A stretch of 24,933 nt of DNA from JBEKZQ01 sp049509675 (GCA_049509675.1 JBEKZQ010000017.1:1-24933); one strand, 5' to 3'. Positions 7,981 through 16,636 are shown, numbered from the stretch's first letter. Notes: a model not told the origin generated them from the sequence alone. Program-made: numbers and translations.

Positions 7981-9390
7981 ATGGACATCCGTGGCGCGCA
8001 TCAACGGTCGGTCCCCGCAAACGATGGTCGCCGCGGCCCGCACAGCGGCTATCGTTGGGTGATTTGCCTCCTGTTGTTTTCCGCCACCACGATCAACTAC
8101 GTCGACCGCCAGGTGTTCTCCCTGCTGGGGCCGGACCTGACGCAGGAATTCCGCTGGAGCGAGAGCGATTACAGTCTCATCGTCAGCGCCTTCACGCTGG
8201 CCTATGCAATCGGCTATTCGCTGGCGGGGCGGATGATGGACCGGCTCGGCGTCCGCAAGGGCTTCGTGCTGGTGGTGACGGTGTGGAGTGCGGCGGCGAT
8301 GATGCACGGGCTGGTGCGGCCCTTGGTCGATTCGGTCTTGCCGTTCTGGAAGGTAGTGCTGGGCGGAACGGCACTCGGCGGCTTGACGCCGCGGATCGTT
8401 TCCCTCGCCGGCTTCAGCACGGCAAGATTTGCCCTTGGCGTTTCCGAAGGCGGCAACTTTCCCGGCGCCATCAAGACCGTTAGCCAGTGGTATCCCAAAC
8501 GCGAGCGGGCGCTGGCGACCGGCATCTTCAACGCCGGGAGCGACACGGGCAGCATCGTCGCCGCCTGCGCAGTCCCCTGGATCGTCAAAGACATGAATTG
8601 GGGTTGGCCGGCCGCCTTCTACATGACGGGGGCCTTGGGGTTTCTGTGGCTGGTGTTTTGGATCCTGATCTACGACAGCCCCCAGCGGCACCCCCGGGTC
8701 TCGGCGGCAGAACTCGCGTACATCTGCAGCGATCCTCCCGATCCGCCCGCGCACCTGGCCTGGCGCACGTTGCTTCGACACCGTCAGACATGGGCGTATG
8801 CCGTGGGCATGTTCCTGACGAGTCCCATCTGGTGGTTCATCTTGTTCTGGCTGCCGAAGTTTCTCAAGAACAACCACGGCATCGACTTGCGGCACGTTTT
8901 CTGGCCCCTGCTGCTGGTCTATCTCATGGCGGACGTGGGCGGTATTTCCGGCGGCGGGCTTTCCTCGTGGCTCATGCACCGCGGCCGAACGGTCAACTTC
9001 GCCCGCAAGACGGCTTTGCTGGCCTGTGCCCTGTGCGCGCTGCCCGTGGCCGCCGCCCCGCGCGTGCCCGGCATGTGGACGGCCGTGCTCTTGGTGGGGC
9101 TGGCGGCGGCCGCACAGCAGGGTTTCTCGGCCAACCTGATGACGATCGTCTCCGACACCGTCCCGCGCAAGGCGGTTGCCTCGGTCATCGGTATCGGGGG
9201 AACTGCGGCCTGCCTCGGAATGCTCCTGTTCTCGACTTTCGTGGGCTGGCTGTTGGACTGGACCGAGACGGTCTACGGTGAAAAAGACTACGCCATACCG
9301 TTCCTCATGGCCGCGTCGGCATACTTGACGGCCGCCGGCATCGTCCACTTGTTGCTCCCGCGGCTTCAATCCATGGGCTTCGCGGACTGA
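7981..9390 (+). CDS. MFS transporter, hexuronate/anion:cation symporter (ExuT/GudP-like) family
   Basis: 469 residues with about 12 hydrophobic segments. TTINYVDRQVFSLLGPDL (about 29-46) is the first-helix signature of the ACS family (hexuronate, glucarate, galactonate permeases); RMMDRLGVRKG is the MFS loop 2-3 motif, and GVSEGGNFPGAIKTVSQWYP and ERALATGIFNAGSD are typical ACS motifs. ATG at 7981 is preceded by AGGAAA at 7968-7973. The long frame upstream overlaps the RpiB gene and lacks a site. The protein should import a carboxylated sugar or related anion with a cation across the inner membrane and so supplies the substrate clue for this cluster. Confidence 0.92.
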   Translation: MDIRGAHQRSVPANDGRRGPHSGYRWVICLLLFSATTINYVDRQVFSLLGPDLTQEFRWSESDYSLIVSAFTLAYAIGYSLAGRMMDRLGVRKGFVLVVTVWSAAAMMHGLVRPLVDSVLPFWKVVLGGTALGGLTPRIVSLAGFSTARFALGVSEGGNFPGAIKTVSQWYPKRERALATGIFNAGSDTGSIVAACAVPWIVKDMNWGWPAAFYMTGALGFLWLVFWILIYDSPQRHPRVSAAELAYICSDPPDPPAHLAWRTLLRHRQTWAYAVGMFLTSPIWWFILFWLPKFLKNNHGIDLRHVFWPLLLVYLMADVGGISGGGLSSWLMHRGRTVNFARKTALLACALCALPVAAAPRVPGMWTAVLLVGLAAAAQQGFSANLMTIVSDTVPRKAVASVIGIGGTAACLGMLLFSTFVGWLLDWTETVYGEKDYAIPFLMAASAYLTAAGIVHLLLPRLQSMGFAD

Positions 9391-9961
9391 ATTCAGGGAA
9401 TTCCGGGGACCGCACGCGGAACTCATTGCGGCGCTTATAATTCCGTATCCTATCCCATCCCCGGAACTACTGTTCTATCACGGGAACTATGGTTCCCGGA
9501 ACTGCGGCGTTCGATTTATGTCTGAGAAAGCTGTTAATTACGTCCGCTGGGGGGGACGCTGAAAGAAAAAATCCTTGCAAGATTAGTAGCCGTATGGTAG
9601 CATTCGGATACTCGTGGGTGCGGCATGGGAAAGACGTAAGATCCTCAGGGCGCACCCGGTGTGTATCTTTCTGACCCAGACCCCACAGCAGGCAGCGCGG
9701 AATCGAAGCCCATTTGGCCCGATGCGATAGCTCTCGAGAGAGAGGCCCGCGCGCTGCAATCCGTTCTTAGCTGGGTACCTCTCCCTTGGGTGCTGTCCGT
9801 AGCGCACGTTGCGCGTAGTTGGAGTTGCGATTACGGCTCTGCGATTTTGTGGGATGAGACCTATGGATAAGTGTTTGTCCGTGTAGTTCCGGGAGTTCTT
9901 GCAGATTGTCTGAGAGCGAGTGGGTATCAGTTCTCACTTGTTTGGATTCAGGAGCACGATT
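9391..9961. other. 571-base intergenic region before the double PEP-CTERM gene
   Basis: No gene recognised. It holds a perfect hairpin CGGGAAC-TATG-GTTCCCG at 9481-9498, surrounded by further GGAAC/GTTCC half sites, and a second inverted repeat GGGTGCG (9616-9622)/CGCACCC (9651-9657). TATAAT occurs at 9436-9441 without a good -35. Base composition is lower in GC than in the preceding genes. A long structured leader or an operator region for the PEP-CTERM gene is possible, but I recognise no known riboswitch. Confidence 0.5.
9481..9498. promoter_or_regulatory. Perfect hairpin or operator-like inverted repeat
   Basis: CGGGAAC (9481-9487), TATG spacer, GTTCCCG (9492-9498). Additional CCGGAAC and GTTC half sites occur within 35 bases either side, which would suit cooperative protein binding. 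No T-tract follows, so a terminator is less likely. Confidence 0.4.
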
Positions 9962-11344
9962 GTGGAAGCGATACGAAGGACTTTGGTTGCTGCCCTGGTT
10001 GTGGCGGTCGTTGGCGTCTGGGTTCTGCCCTTGCAGGCGGAGCTTTTGGACTACGCGACCTTCGCGTACATTGATTCGAATGGGGCTTGGTATGGAGCTA
10101 CTCCGTTCGGCAGTCTTTCACTGTCTGGTTCAGTGGACTGGGTGGTGTTTCGTCCGGGTGCTTTTGCTCAAGCATTTCCCGGATCTTCCTATTCACCACC
10201 TGCGAACGAGCTGGTATACGCGTACCAGATTGTCCCCGCGGGCGCCTCGGACGTGTCAACGCTGCAATCGGCGATTGTCAGCGGCCGCCCGTACGACGAC
10301 ATTGGCACGTTTCCGCTTACCGATCAGGTCGGCCACCCCGGCTTGACGCCCACAACCGCTACCTTCTCGGCATTAGGCGGTGGTTATGGCTCTGCCTATT
10401 GGTACTTTTCGGGCGGCATCCCTGTTGGAGATGCGAGCGCGGGTTTGGCCTATGCCAGCCCCAACGCTCCGGAGATGCAGTTCGGCTCGTTGGTCGGCAG
10501 CGGTCTTGGGGCCATGGCCGATCCGCTGCCCGCACCATCGATTTCCCTGCATTCGACCCCGGAGCCCTCTACCGTGATCTTGCTGGCCGCCGCAGCTATC
10601 CTGCTGGGGATCCGCCGCAGGTTCTGGTTCAGGCACGCATCGGCGATGCGAATCACGAGGTTGCCGGGCGTGGTGCTGGTCGTCATGCTTGCATGTTCCG
10701 GCGCGGCAATGGGCAGCATGTTGCCGTTGGATCCCAATGCATATAACGACGGCACGAGGACTTGGAGTGGAACCCAGGCGTTCGTTGGGCCGGGCGGGTT
10801 GCTTGACGTCGCCGTGGATTACGCCGTGTATGCGCCCGGTCAATTCCACGCTTCCACGACTCTTGGAAACCCCACCGATCCCAGCAACGGCAGCGAGTTC
10901 GTTTACGCCTATCAGTTGAACAACGTAGGCGTCTTTAATGTTGCTTGCTTTTCGGTTGGTCTTGCAGATGCGGCAGACAGCGACGCCGGCAAGGAAGCCG
11001 ATAAGTTGCCCGCTAATATCGGCTTCGTTGCCAACTTCCCTGGCGATCCGAATGGTTTTCCGCCTTTCAGCGAGGCGTTTACGTATCCTTCCGGCGGCCG
11101 TCCTGCGCAGTCGGCTGATTGGAGCTACAGTTCGTCTTTGCCGGCCGGCAGTTACTCGAATATACTGATCTACACCAGCCCGTATCCTCCTCATACTGAC
11201 GCGGCCACCGTTCAGGCGGGCCAAATAGCCACCGAGGGACTTCCCAGCCCCTTCAACCCCGCGCCGGAGCCTGCGAGCGGTCTGCTGCTTGCGGTTGCTG
11301 CGGTCTTCCTCCTGGCGGTTCGCGTTTGTCGCCCACGCCGGTAG
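9962..11344 (+). CDS. Double PEP-CTERM protein: two signal peptide-passenger-sorting signal units fused in frame
   Basis: 460 residues from GTG 9962, which has AGGAG at 9950-9954. Unit 1: signal peptide (MEAIRRTLVAALVVAVVGVW, cleavage near LQA/EL), a beta-rich passenger, then a full PEP-CTERM signal: PEP at 200-202, hydrophobic segment, and RRR at 218-220. Unit 2 begins at M229 with its own signal peptide (MRITRLPGVVLVVMLACSGA), a second passenger and a second PEP-CTERM (PEP at 435-437, hydrophobic helix, RVCRPRR end). The passengers are related: VDWVVFRPGAF and NELVYAYQI in unit 1 match VDYAVYAPGQF and SEFVYAYQL in unit 2. PEP-CTERM proteins are exported and processed by exosortase at the envelope. 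Unit 2 could also start independently at ATG 10646. Fusion by loss of the first stop, or an assembly error, are the alternatives. Confidence 0.85.
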   Translation: MEAIRRTLVAALVVAVVGVWVLPLQAELLDYATFAYIDSNGAWYGATPFGSLSLSGSVDWVVFRPGAFAQAFPGSSYSPPANELVYAYQIVPAGASDVSTLQSAIVSGRPYDDIGTFPLTDQVGHPGLTPTTATFSALGGGYGSAYWYFSGGIPVGDASAGLAYASPNAPEMQFGSLVGSGLGAMADPLPAPSISLHSTPEPSTVILLAAAAILLGIRRRFWFRHASAMRITRLPGVVLVVMLACSGAAMGSMLPLDPNAYNDGTRTWSGTQAFVGPGGLLDVAVDYAVYAPGQFHASTTLGNPTDPSNGSEFVYAYQLNNVGVFNVACFSVGLADAADSDAGKEADKLPANIGFVANFPGDPNGFPPFSEAFTYPSGGRPAQSADWSYSSSLPAGSYSNILIYTSPYPPHTDAATVQAGQIATEGLPSPFNPAPEPASGLLLAVAAVFLLAVRVCRPRR

Positions 11345-11377
11345 GGCGAGTGGCTGTCAATATCGGACCTGTCCGCG

Positions 11378-11413
11378 GGACGCAGTCTTAAGCTACCAAT
11401 ACTAGCTGCGTCC
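11378..11413. terminator. Hairpin between convergent genes, possible bidirectional terminator
   Basis: GGACGCAG (11378-11385) pairs with CTGCGTCC (11406-11413); inside, AGCTA and TAGCT can extend the stem. It lies 34 bases after the PEP-CTERM stop and 65 bases beyond the end of the opposing gene. No strong U-tract follows in either direction. Confidence 0.4.
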
Positions 11414-11477
11414 TCTGTTGCGACCCCCGCCGTTCTTCATCTTTTCCCGGCCCCCTTTATGCTTTTCCCCACCGTTC

Positions 11478-12752
11478 TTATTTCTCCGCCTTGTCCATCG
11501 CGGCGATCTCTTCCGGCGTGGCTTCCACGACGACGCGGAACTTCGTGCTTCCGTACTCTGCATCGTTCTTGGCTTCGCCCACCGCTTCGTGGTACGTAAC
11601 GGTATTTCTGCCCCAATGGCCGTGTTTCTTGCCGGACGCTTCGTCTTTCTCACACGAATAATATGGGTCGACCTCGTCCATGCGGCGAAAAACAAACGCG
11701 TCCCGTGTCATTTCGTACGCATTATCGCTTATCATGTCATACAGTCCCCAGGCATTCGGTTGTTTGGACTTCACCGGAAGACACTCTCCCCTTGCGCGTC
11801 CCGCGCTCTTCTGGTCGTTGTATTTTGCATCCAGTGGCGGATTGGATGTGCCCACGCGGGCCGCGTATTCCCACTCCGCTTCCCCGGGCAGACGGACGGT
11901 TCGGCCGTTCTTCTCCGACAAAATCTTGCAGAACTTCTTGACGTCGGCGCAGGAAACATTCCGGACCGGGCGTTGGGGGTCTTTCAGTGTGCTGGGATTG
12001 TTGCCCATAATCGCCTCATACATCTCCTGTGTCACCGGAATCTCCGCCAGATAGAAGGGCTTGGTCAGGGTAATGAGACGCGGAAATTCATCCTGCCAGC
12101 GGGGAACAATGTAATAGGGCTTCATAAACAGGAACGCTCCGCGCGGCAAGAGGATGCATTTGAGCGAGAGCCTATCGGTGACTTTCAGCATCAACGGTTC
12201 CTTGCTGGTCATCTTGATGGGTTTGTCGGGCGCCAGCATCTTCTCCGGAGACTTGAGGGTGACGGATTTTCTGTCAGGATACTGGTCAAATATCTTGCTG
12301 GGCGTAATCCATTTCTTTCCATCTTTTTCGGAGACAATGCCGGTCACGGCCATCTGCGGATTGCCCCACTTACAGGAACCCAAGTTCTTCGTGGTGAGTG
12401 TACCGGGGGTGAAGTAATACTTCAGCCTTTTTCCAAACGCATCATTCAAATGTCGGGCTTGCACCCCATCCATACTGTCGCCCGGCCAATTCTCCTTCAT
12501 GATGGCGTCCAATGTGGTTGCCACCGCGGGGGTGCCTTCCAAGGCAAACAACACCATCGTCTTGTCTGCATCTGCCGCCGGTTTGAGGGTGCAGGCTTCT
12601 TCCAGCATCATCACGCCCTTCAGCGTGACCTCCTGACCTGCGGCGGCGGGTTTCTTTTCCTGGGCCGACTTGCCCTCCTCCGCTAAAACAGGGATGGCAA
12701 TTGCCAGAACAGCCAATGACAGTCCAGCCACCACCGACAATACACGTTTCAT
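11478..12752 (-). CDS. Secreted protein with degenerate formylglycine-generating-enzyme (FGE-sulfatase) domain
   Basis: 424 residues from ATG 12752. A signal peptide occupies about 1-24 (MKRVLSVVAGLSLAVLAIAI, cleavage near VLA/EE). Residues 40-155 form an unrecognised beta-rich domain (EVTLKGVMMLEEA). From about 228 an FGE/SUMF1 fold follows: KPFYLAEIPVTQEMYEAIMG (231-250), RLPGEAEWEYAAR (287-299), WGLYDMISDNAYEMTRDAF (335-353) and GSTKFRVVVE near the end. Active FGEs need a pair of Cys residues near the RGGSW...C...R block; here that block reads HGHWGRN without the Cys pair, so activity is unlikely and a ligand-binding role is inferred. GTG 12770 is an alternative start, but the signal peptide begins at 12752. 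Neighbours are unrelated. Confidence 0.82.
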   Translation of the reverse strand: MKRVLSVVAGLSLAVLAIAIPVLAEEGKSAQEKKPAAAGQEVTLKGVMMLEEACTLKPAADADKTMVLFALEGTPAVATTLDAIMKENWPGDSMDGVQARHLNDAFGKRLKYYFTPGTLTTKNLGSCKWGNPQMAVTGIVSEKDGKKWITPSKIFDQYPDRKSVTLKSPEKMLAPDKPIKMTSKEPLMLKVTDRLSLKCILLPRGAFLFMKPYYIVPRWQDEFPRLITLTKPFYLAEIPVTQEMYEAIMGNNPSTLKDPQRPVRNVSCADVKKFCKILSEKNGRTVRLPGEAEWEYAARVGTSNPPLDAKYNDQKSAGRARGECLPVKSKQPNAWGLYDMISDNAYEMTRDAFVFRRMDEVDPYYSCEKDEASGKKHGHWGRNTVTYHEAVGEAKNDAEYGSTKFRVVVEATPEEIAAMDKAEK

Positions 12753-13102
12753 ACATCCCTCACTTTCCACTTTCCCAGAACTTCACGGACCGGATTGTCT
12801 TGCTGCGTCAGCACCCCAATCCCCGTGCGGTGCAGGATCCGGTGCAGTTGCTGCACAATCGACCGCCGAGGCCGATTTCAGCTACTTGAAGGCCCGCTGG
12901 CCGCAACTGCCTGACCACATTGTCCGCGATCTCTTGGCCAAAATTCAAGAGAGATTATCCATTTTGACGCTAACCAGCTTACCACGGCTCGCAAGGCCGG
13001 CGATTTATTGACGCTTACGAAAATCCGGCGGTCGGGAAGCGCGATCGTCTCGGTTGAGCCGAAACTGTATCCTTCGTCGGGGCGGTGAAGCAGGCGGGAT
13101 AC
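12753..13102. other. Intergenic region between two minus-strand genes
   Basis: About 350 bases without an intact gene. The only coding-like patch is a plus-strand fragment at about 12868-12951 (listed separately). No clear promoter for the secreted FGE-like gene was found, and no repeat stands out. Confidence 0.5.
12868..12951 (+). pseudogene. Possible gene remnant (recombinase-tail-like peptide)
   Basis: In one plus-strand frame the sequence reads EADFSYLKARWPQLPDHIVR followed by DLLAKIQE, which looks like real protein and resembles the WPxLPxxIRxxI helix found at the C-terminal end of some planctomycete integrase-like and hypothetical proteins. There is no start, ribosome site or larger domain. 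It may be a decayed gene end or chance. Confidence 0.25.
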
Positions 13103-14560
13103 CTACGGCACGCTTGCTTCCGGTGTTCCAAGAGCCGGAGATGGATCCTTCCAATCGCCTGCAAGAGACAACCCCACCCACGAATTCGCCACGCTAACTG
13201 CGGCCATTACCAGAAACACAAAGTGAAAGCCGCCGAAAATCGCGTCCACCTGCGGCCCGGCGCCAAGCGTGAGATGTCCAGCGTCGAGCCTCCAGTCCAG
13301 AAGCAGGACCGCAAAGCTGATTCCCAGACTCATGGAGAACTGCAGGATCGTTCCCTGAAGGCTGGTGGCTTTGCTCGTCTGCTCGGGGCCAACGTCGAGA
13401 AACGGAACGGCGTTGACCATGTTCATGAAGACCGATTGGCCGCAGCCAAAGAGGAACATGAGCACAGCAAAATGCGATAGCGATGTGCAACTGTCGGTAC
13501 GCGCAAGAAGCAGCAGCACCGCGGCAAGGTATAGAGGATAGGCAGCCAGGACGGTGCGCGTGCCGATCCTCTTGACGGTGCCTGCGATCCAGGGCTTGAT
13601 GGCAAGCGCGCCGACTGCCGAGCAGAACAGAACCATGCCCGATTGGAGCGGCGAGTAGCCAAGTTGCGACTGGAGAAGGACCGCGATCAGCAAGGGCATG
13701 CCACCGCAAGCCACCATTCCGACCATTGCCTGCAGCACCCCGATCCGAAAAGTGTTCGACGCGAATAACGACAGATCAAATACCGGAGCGGAGGAGCGCA
13801 GGCAATGAACGATCGCAAGAACCAGCAGCAGCAATCCCGCAGCGACGAGTCCGGCCACCGTCACCGCGGAGAAGCAATGGTTGTCGAGCGACTCGATCGT
13901 ATAGGTCAGAATGGCCAGCCCCAGGCCCGCCGCCAGAAAGCCCCGGGCATCGAACCTGGCGCAGCACGACGGTCGATGGTTCTCCGCCAGCAGGGCGATG
14001 GCCGCGAATGCCGCAATCCCCACGGGTACGTTCACGAAGAACACCCAGGGCCACGAGTACTGCGTCGTAATGTAGCCGCCGATCAAGGGTCCCACGACGG
14101 GACCCAACACGATCGGCATGGCGACAAGGCCCGCAACGCGCACCAATTCCGTGCGGTCGACGAGCCGGACGATGACCAGCCGGGCGACAGGCGTCATGAG
14201 GGCCCCGCCCATGCCCTGGGTTGCCCGGAATACCACTAGGGCTTCCAGGCTGCGTGCCATCCCGCAAGCGATGGAACTGACCGTGAAAAGGGAAATGGCG
14301 GCCAGCAGCGTCGTCTTGGTTCCGAGGCGATCGGCAATCCACCCGCTAATCGGAATGAATATGGAAAGGGTTACCAGGTAGGTCGTGATCGCTGCCTTGA
14401 GATCGATGACCGTGACCGCCAAAGACTTTGCCATGGCCGGCAGAGCCGTCGTAAGGACCGTGGCGTCGAGCAATTCCATGAACGTGACGCTGGCGACTAC
14501 CAGCGCGACGACAGTATTACGTGCGCGAAGGTCCATACTTGATTGCCGCCAGGGTTTCAT
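13103..14560 (-). CDS. MFS transporter, DHA2 (EmrB/QacA-like, 14-TM) family
   Basis: 485 residues, about 14 hydrophobic segments. MELLDATVLTTALPAMAKSL (first helix) is the DHA2 counterpart of LDxTIVNVALP, GWIADRLGTKT is the loop 2-3 motif, and GMGGALMTPVARLVIVR and GPVVGPLIGGYI are typical motif B and C regions. Known members export drugs, dyes or metabolites by proton antiport; substrates cannot be predicted. Start at 14560 overlaps the phosphatase gene by 44 bases; a start at ATG 14536 (MDLRARNT) would overlap by 20. Neither has a good Shine-Dalgarno, so translational coupling to the upstream gene is likely. A regulatory link with that sensor phosphatase is possible from co-transcription only. 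Confidence 0.9.
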   Translation of the reverse strand: MKPWRQSSMDLRARNTVVALVVASVTFMELLDATVLTTALPAMAKSLAVTVIDLKAAITTYLVTLSIFIPISGWIADRLGTKTTLLAAISLFTVSSIACGMARSLEALVVFRATQGMGGALMTPVARLVIVRLVDRTELVRVAGLVAMPIVLGPVVGPLIGGYITTQYSWPWVFFVNVPVGIAAFAAIALLAENHRPSCCARFDARGFLAAGLGLAILTYTIESLDNHCFSAVTVAGLVAAGLLLLVLAIVHCLRSSAPVFDLSLFASNTFRIGVLQAMVGMVACGGMPLLIAVLLQSQLGYSPLQSGMVLFCSAVGALAIKPWIAGTVKRIGTRTVLAAYPLYLAAVLLLLARTDSCTSLSHFAVLMFLFGCGQSVFMNMVNAVPFLDVGPEQTSKATSLQGTILQFSMSLGISFAVLLLDWRLDAGHLTLGAGPQVDAIFGGFHFVFLVMAAVSVANSWVGLSLAGDWKDPSPALGTPEASVP

Positions 14561-16517
14561 CGGCCGGTTGACAAATAGAGGGAAATACTGTTGGGTATTC
14601 TGCGAGGCATTCCTCCCGGCAGGTCCGCTTCAACACCAAGACAGTTGCGTCATCAGGCAGGTTGCCGCGTGTGAAATCGCTGGCCGCCCGGATGACCCTC
14701 CGGCAGACATCGGCGACCGGACTTGCCAACGAAGACCGCAACATCCCCTCGAGCCGTTCCTCACCGAACAGTTCGCCTCCCGCCAGCCTGGCCTCCGTAA
14801 CGCCATCGGTGAAGAGAACCAGCAGGTCGTGGGGATCGAGGCGGCATTGTGCGTCGTGGAAGATTGCGTCGCGATACGGGGCGACCAGCGGGCCGGTCGG
14901 ATCAAGAACATCCAGCCGGCCAGTCTTTCGGACCAGGCAGGGCGGGTTGTGGCCGGCGTTCACGTAGACCAGGTTGCCGGTCGATACGTCGTAGTAGCCG
15001 AAGACCAGGCTCACGAACATGCAGCGGTCGTTTTCGGCGGCCAGGCTCCGGTTCAGTTCGGTAATGACTTGCGCGGGGGTCTTGTGCGGTGCGGCGAAGT
15101 CGCGGAGCTTCGTCCTTGTGACGGCCATATATATCGCGGCGGGGAGGCCTTTGCCCGACACGTCAGCCATGACCAACGCCAGCCGGCGGTCGTCGATGAA
15201 GAAGAAGTCGTAGAAGTCGCCGGCCACCAGCTTGGCCGGCGCGTTGACGGCGTGCAGGGCAAATCCTCGCTCCTGATCCGGCGACAGCATGCCAGGCAAC
15301 AGCGATGCCTGGATCTCTCGCGCTGCCCTCAGTTCCGCCTCGACCTCCCGTCGCGCCGTTTCCTCCCGAATACGGCCCTCGACGCTGGTTTTCAGTTCTG
15401 CAACCATGGTGTTGAAGGTTTGCGCAAGTCGGGCGACCTCATCGCCGCCCGACACCCCCCAGACCCCGGTATCGAGGTCCCCGCGTCCCAGCCGTTCCGC
15501 GGCGGCGGCGAGCCTGGCAATGGGCCGGGTGATGTGAACGGACATGAACAAGACGATCCCCAGGATGACAACCAGGCCCGCCCCCAGGAAGCCGAGGGAA
15601 CGCAGCAGTCGGACGTAGATGGGTGCCATGACCTCGCTCTCGGGGATGATTGCCGCCAGCGACCATCCGGCCGATTCGACCGGCGCATAAACCATCCATT
15701 TCGGCTCTCCCGTGCGGTAGTCGCGTATCCTTCGCACACCCGCTTTGCCTGCAACCATCTGCTCGCCCGCATCCGCCAGTTCGTTCAGGCCGTGCCGGTT
15801 GGCCAGACTGAAGATGGATTCCCGCATGACCAGCGATGGATCGGGATGGGAGATGAACGTGCCCTTTCTGCTGATCAAAGCGCAGTAGCCGCTGCCGATC
15901 TTGATTCGCGCGATCTCCATGAGGAGGTCTTCGGACAAGACATCGACAGTCAGCACGCCGCAAAACTCCCCGTGTCGGAAGACTGGGACCGTGTAGGTAC
16001 ACATTAAGCGCTGCCCAACCCCCGTGTCGAAGTAGGGCTCCGTCCAGAAAGGGCGGCCGCCCTTTCTTGCCGGACGATACCAGTCCAAGCTGGCGTAGTC
16101 GGGAAACGCCTCGGCGATGTCTACAAATCGCAAGCCGGCGCGAGGATCACGGCAGTAGTACGGCGCAAACAAGGCCGCGTTTTCGGAAAATGCGTTCCGC
16201 TCGAATGCCATGCACATTCCGTAGACCTTCGGATTCCCGCGCAGGTTGTCCTGGAGCAACGCGTGGATCTGATCGGCCGAGAGAGCGGGCAAGGACGTGA
16301 CCACACGTGCCAGAGTGCGGGCCAGTTGCTCGGCCGTAGAGAGTTCCCCGTCCAGTTCGGCTGCTTGTCGAGCAGTCAACTCCGTCAGGTGCGACTCCAT
16401 CTGGGCCAGCGCCTCGCGTTTACCCAAATGGTATTCACAGCAAGCCATGCCCAGGTAGGCTGCCAGCAGAGGTGCGCCGATGGCCAGCACCAGCTTCGTC
16501 CTGATCGAGAACCTCAC
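14517..16517 (-). CDS. Membrane sensor phosphatase: dCache-HAMP-PP2C (RsbU/SpoIIE-like)
   Basis: 666 residues. TM1 about 8-26; extracytoplasmic dCache-type sensor about 35-305 (WYRPARKGGRPFWTEPYFD near 146-164 is characteristic); TM2 about 306-328; HAMP 329-380; a short helical linker with EIQASLLPG (401-409); PP2C-type phosphatase with GDFYD (433-437), ADVSGKG (451-457), NAGHNPP and a late DDATVLVLK motif giving the metal-binding aspartates. Family members dephosphorylate STAS-domain anti-sigma antagonists in response to a signal. GTG start at 16517 has GGAG six bases upstream. It is divergent from the aldehyde dehydrogenase-STAS pair, whose STAS protein is the natural candidate substrate. 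No anti-sigma kinase is seen nearby. Confidence 0.93.
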   Translation of the reverse strand: MRFSIRTKLVLAIGAPLLAAYLGMACCEYHLGKREALAQMESHLTELTARQAAELDGELSTAEQLARTLARVVTSLPALSADQIHALLQDNLRGNPKVYGMCMAFERNAFSENAALFAPYYCRDPRAGLRFVDIAEAFPDYASLDWYRPARKGGRPFWTEPYFDTGVGQRLMCTYTVPVFRHGEFCGVLTVDVLSEDLLMEIARIKIGSGYCALISRKGTFISHPDPSLVMRESIFSLANRHGLNELADAGEQMVAGKAGVRRIRDYRTGEPKWMVYAPVESAGWSLAAIIPESEVMAPIYVRLLRSLGFLGAGLVVILGIVLFMSVHITRPIARLAAAAERLGRGDLDTGVWGVSGGDEVARLAQTFNTMVAELKTSVEGRIREETARREVEAELRAAREIQASLLPGMLSPDQERGFALHAVNAPAKLVAGDFYDFFFIDDRRLALVMADVSGKGLPAAIYMAVTRTKLRDFAAPHKTPAQVITELNRSLAAENDRCMFVSLVFGYYDVSTGNLVYVNAGHNPPCLVRKTGRLDVLDPTGPLVAPYRDAIFHDAQCRLDPHDLLVLFTDGVTEARLAGGELFGEERLEGMLRSSLASPVADVCRRVIRAASDFTRGNLPDDATVLVLKRTCREECLAEYPTVFPSICQPADETLAAIKYGPSRT

Positions 16518-16636
16518 AAGGGTCTCCTGCAGTAGGCCGTTCAGACCGCGCCGGCGACCAGCCCGGTCGCCTCCCAGAACAACTATACGGCGCCGTTAGG
16601 GGTATCGATTCCGGCGACGGAAGCGACTATGCGGGT

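Noticed and set aside
7531..9426. A 631-codon open frame on the minus strand
   Set aside because: It lies opposite the RpiB and MFS genes, which have clear family motifs; its composition is that of an antisense frame.
9591..9660. Riboswitch, for example a cyclic-di-GMP type
   Set aside because: The inverted repeat and GGAAAG segments looked suggestive, but the conserved core of that riboswitch class could not be matched.
13103..14560. Reading the DHA2 transporter as a drug-resistance gene
   Set aside because: The family exports many metabolites; nothing in the sequence or neighbourhood identifies a drug substrate.
14385..16007. A 540-codon open frame on the plus strand
   Set aside because: It is opposite the Cache-HAMP-PP2C phosphatase and shows no domain of its own.
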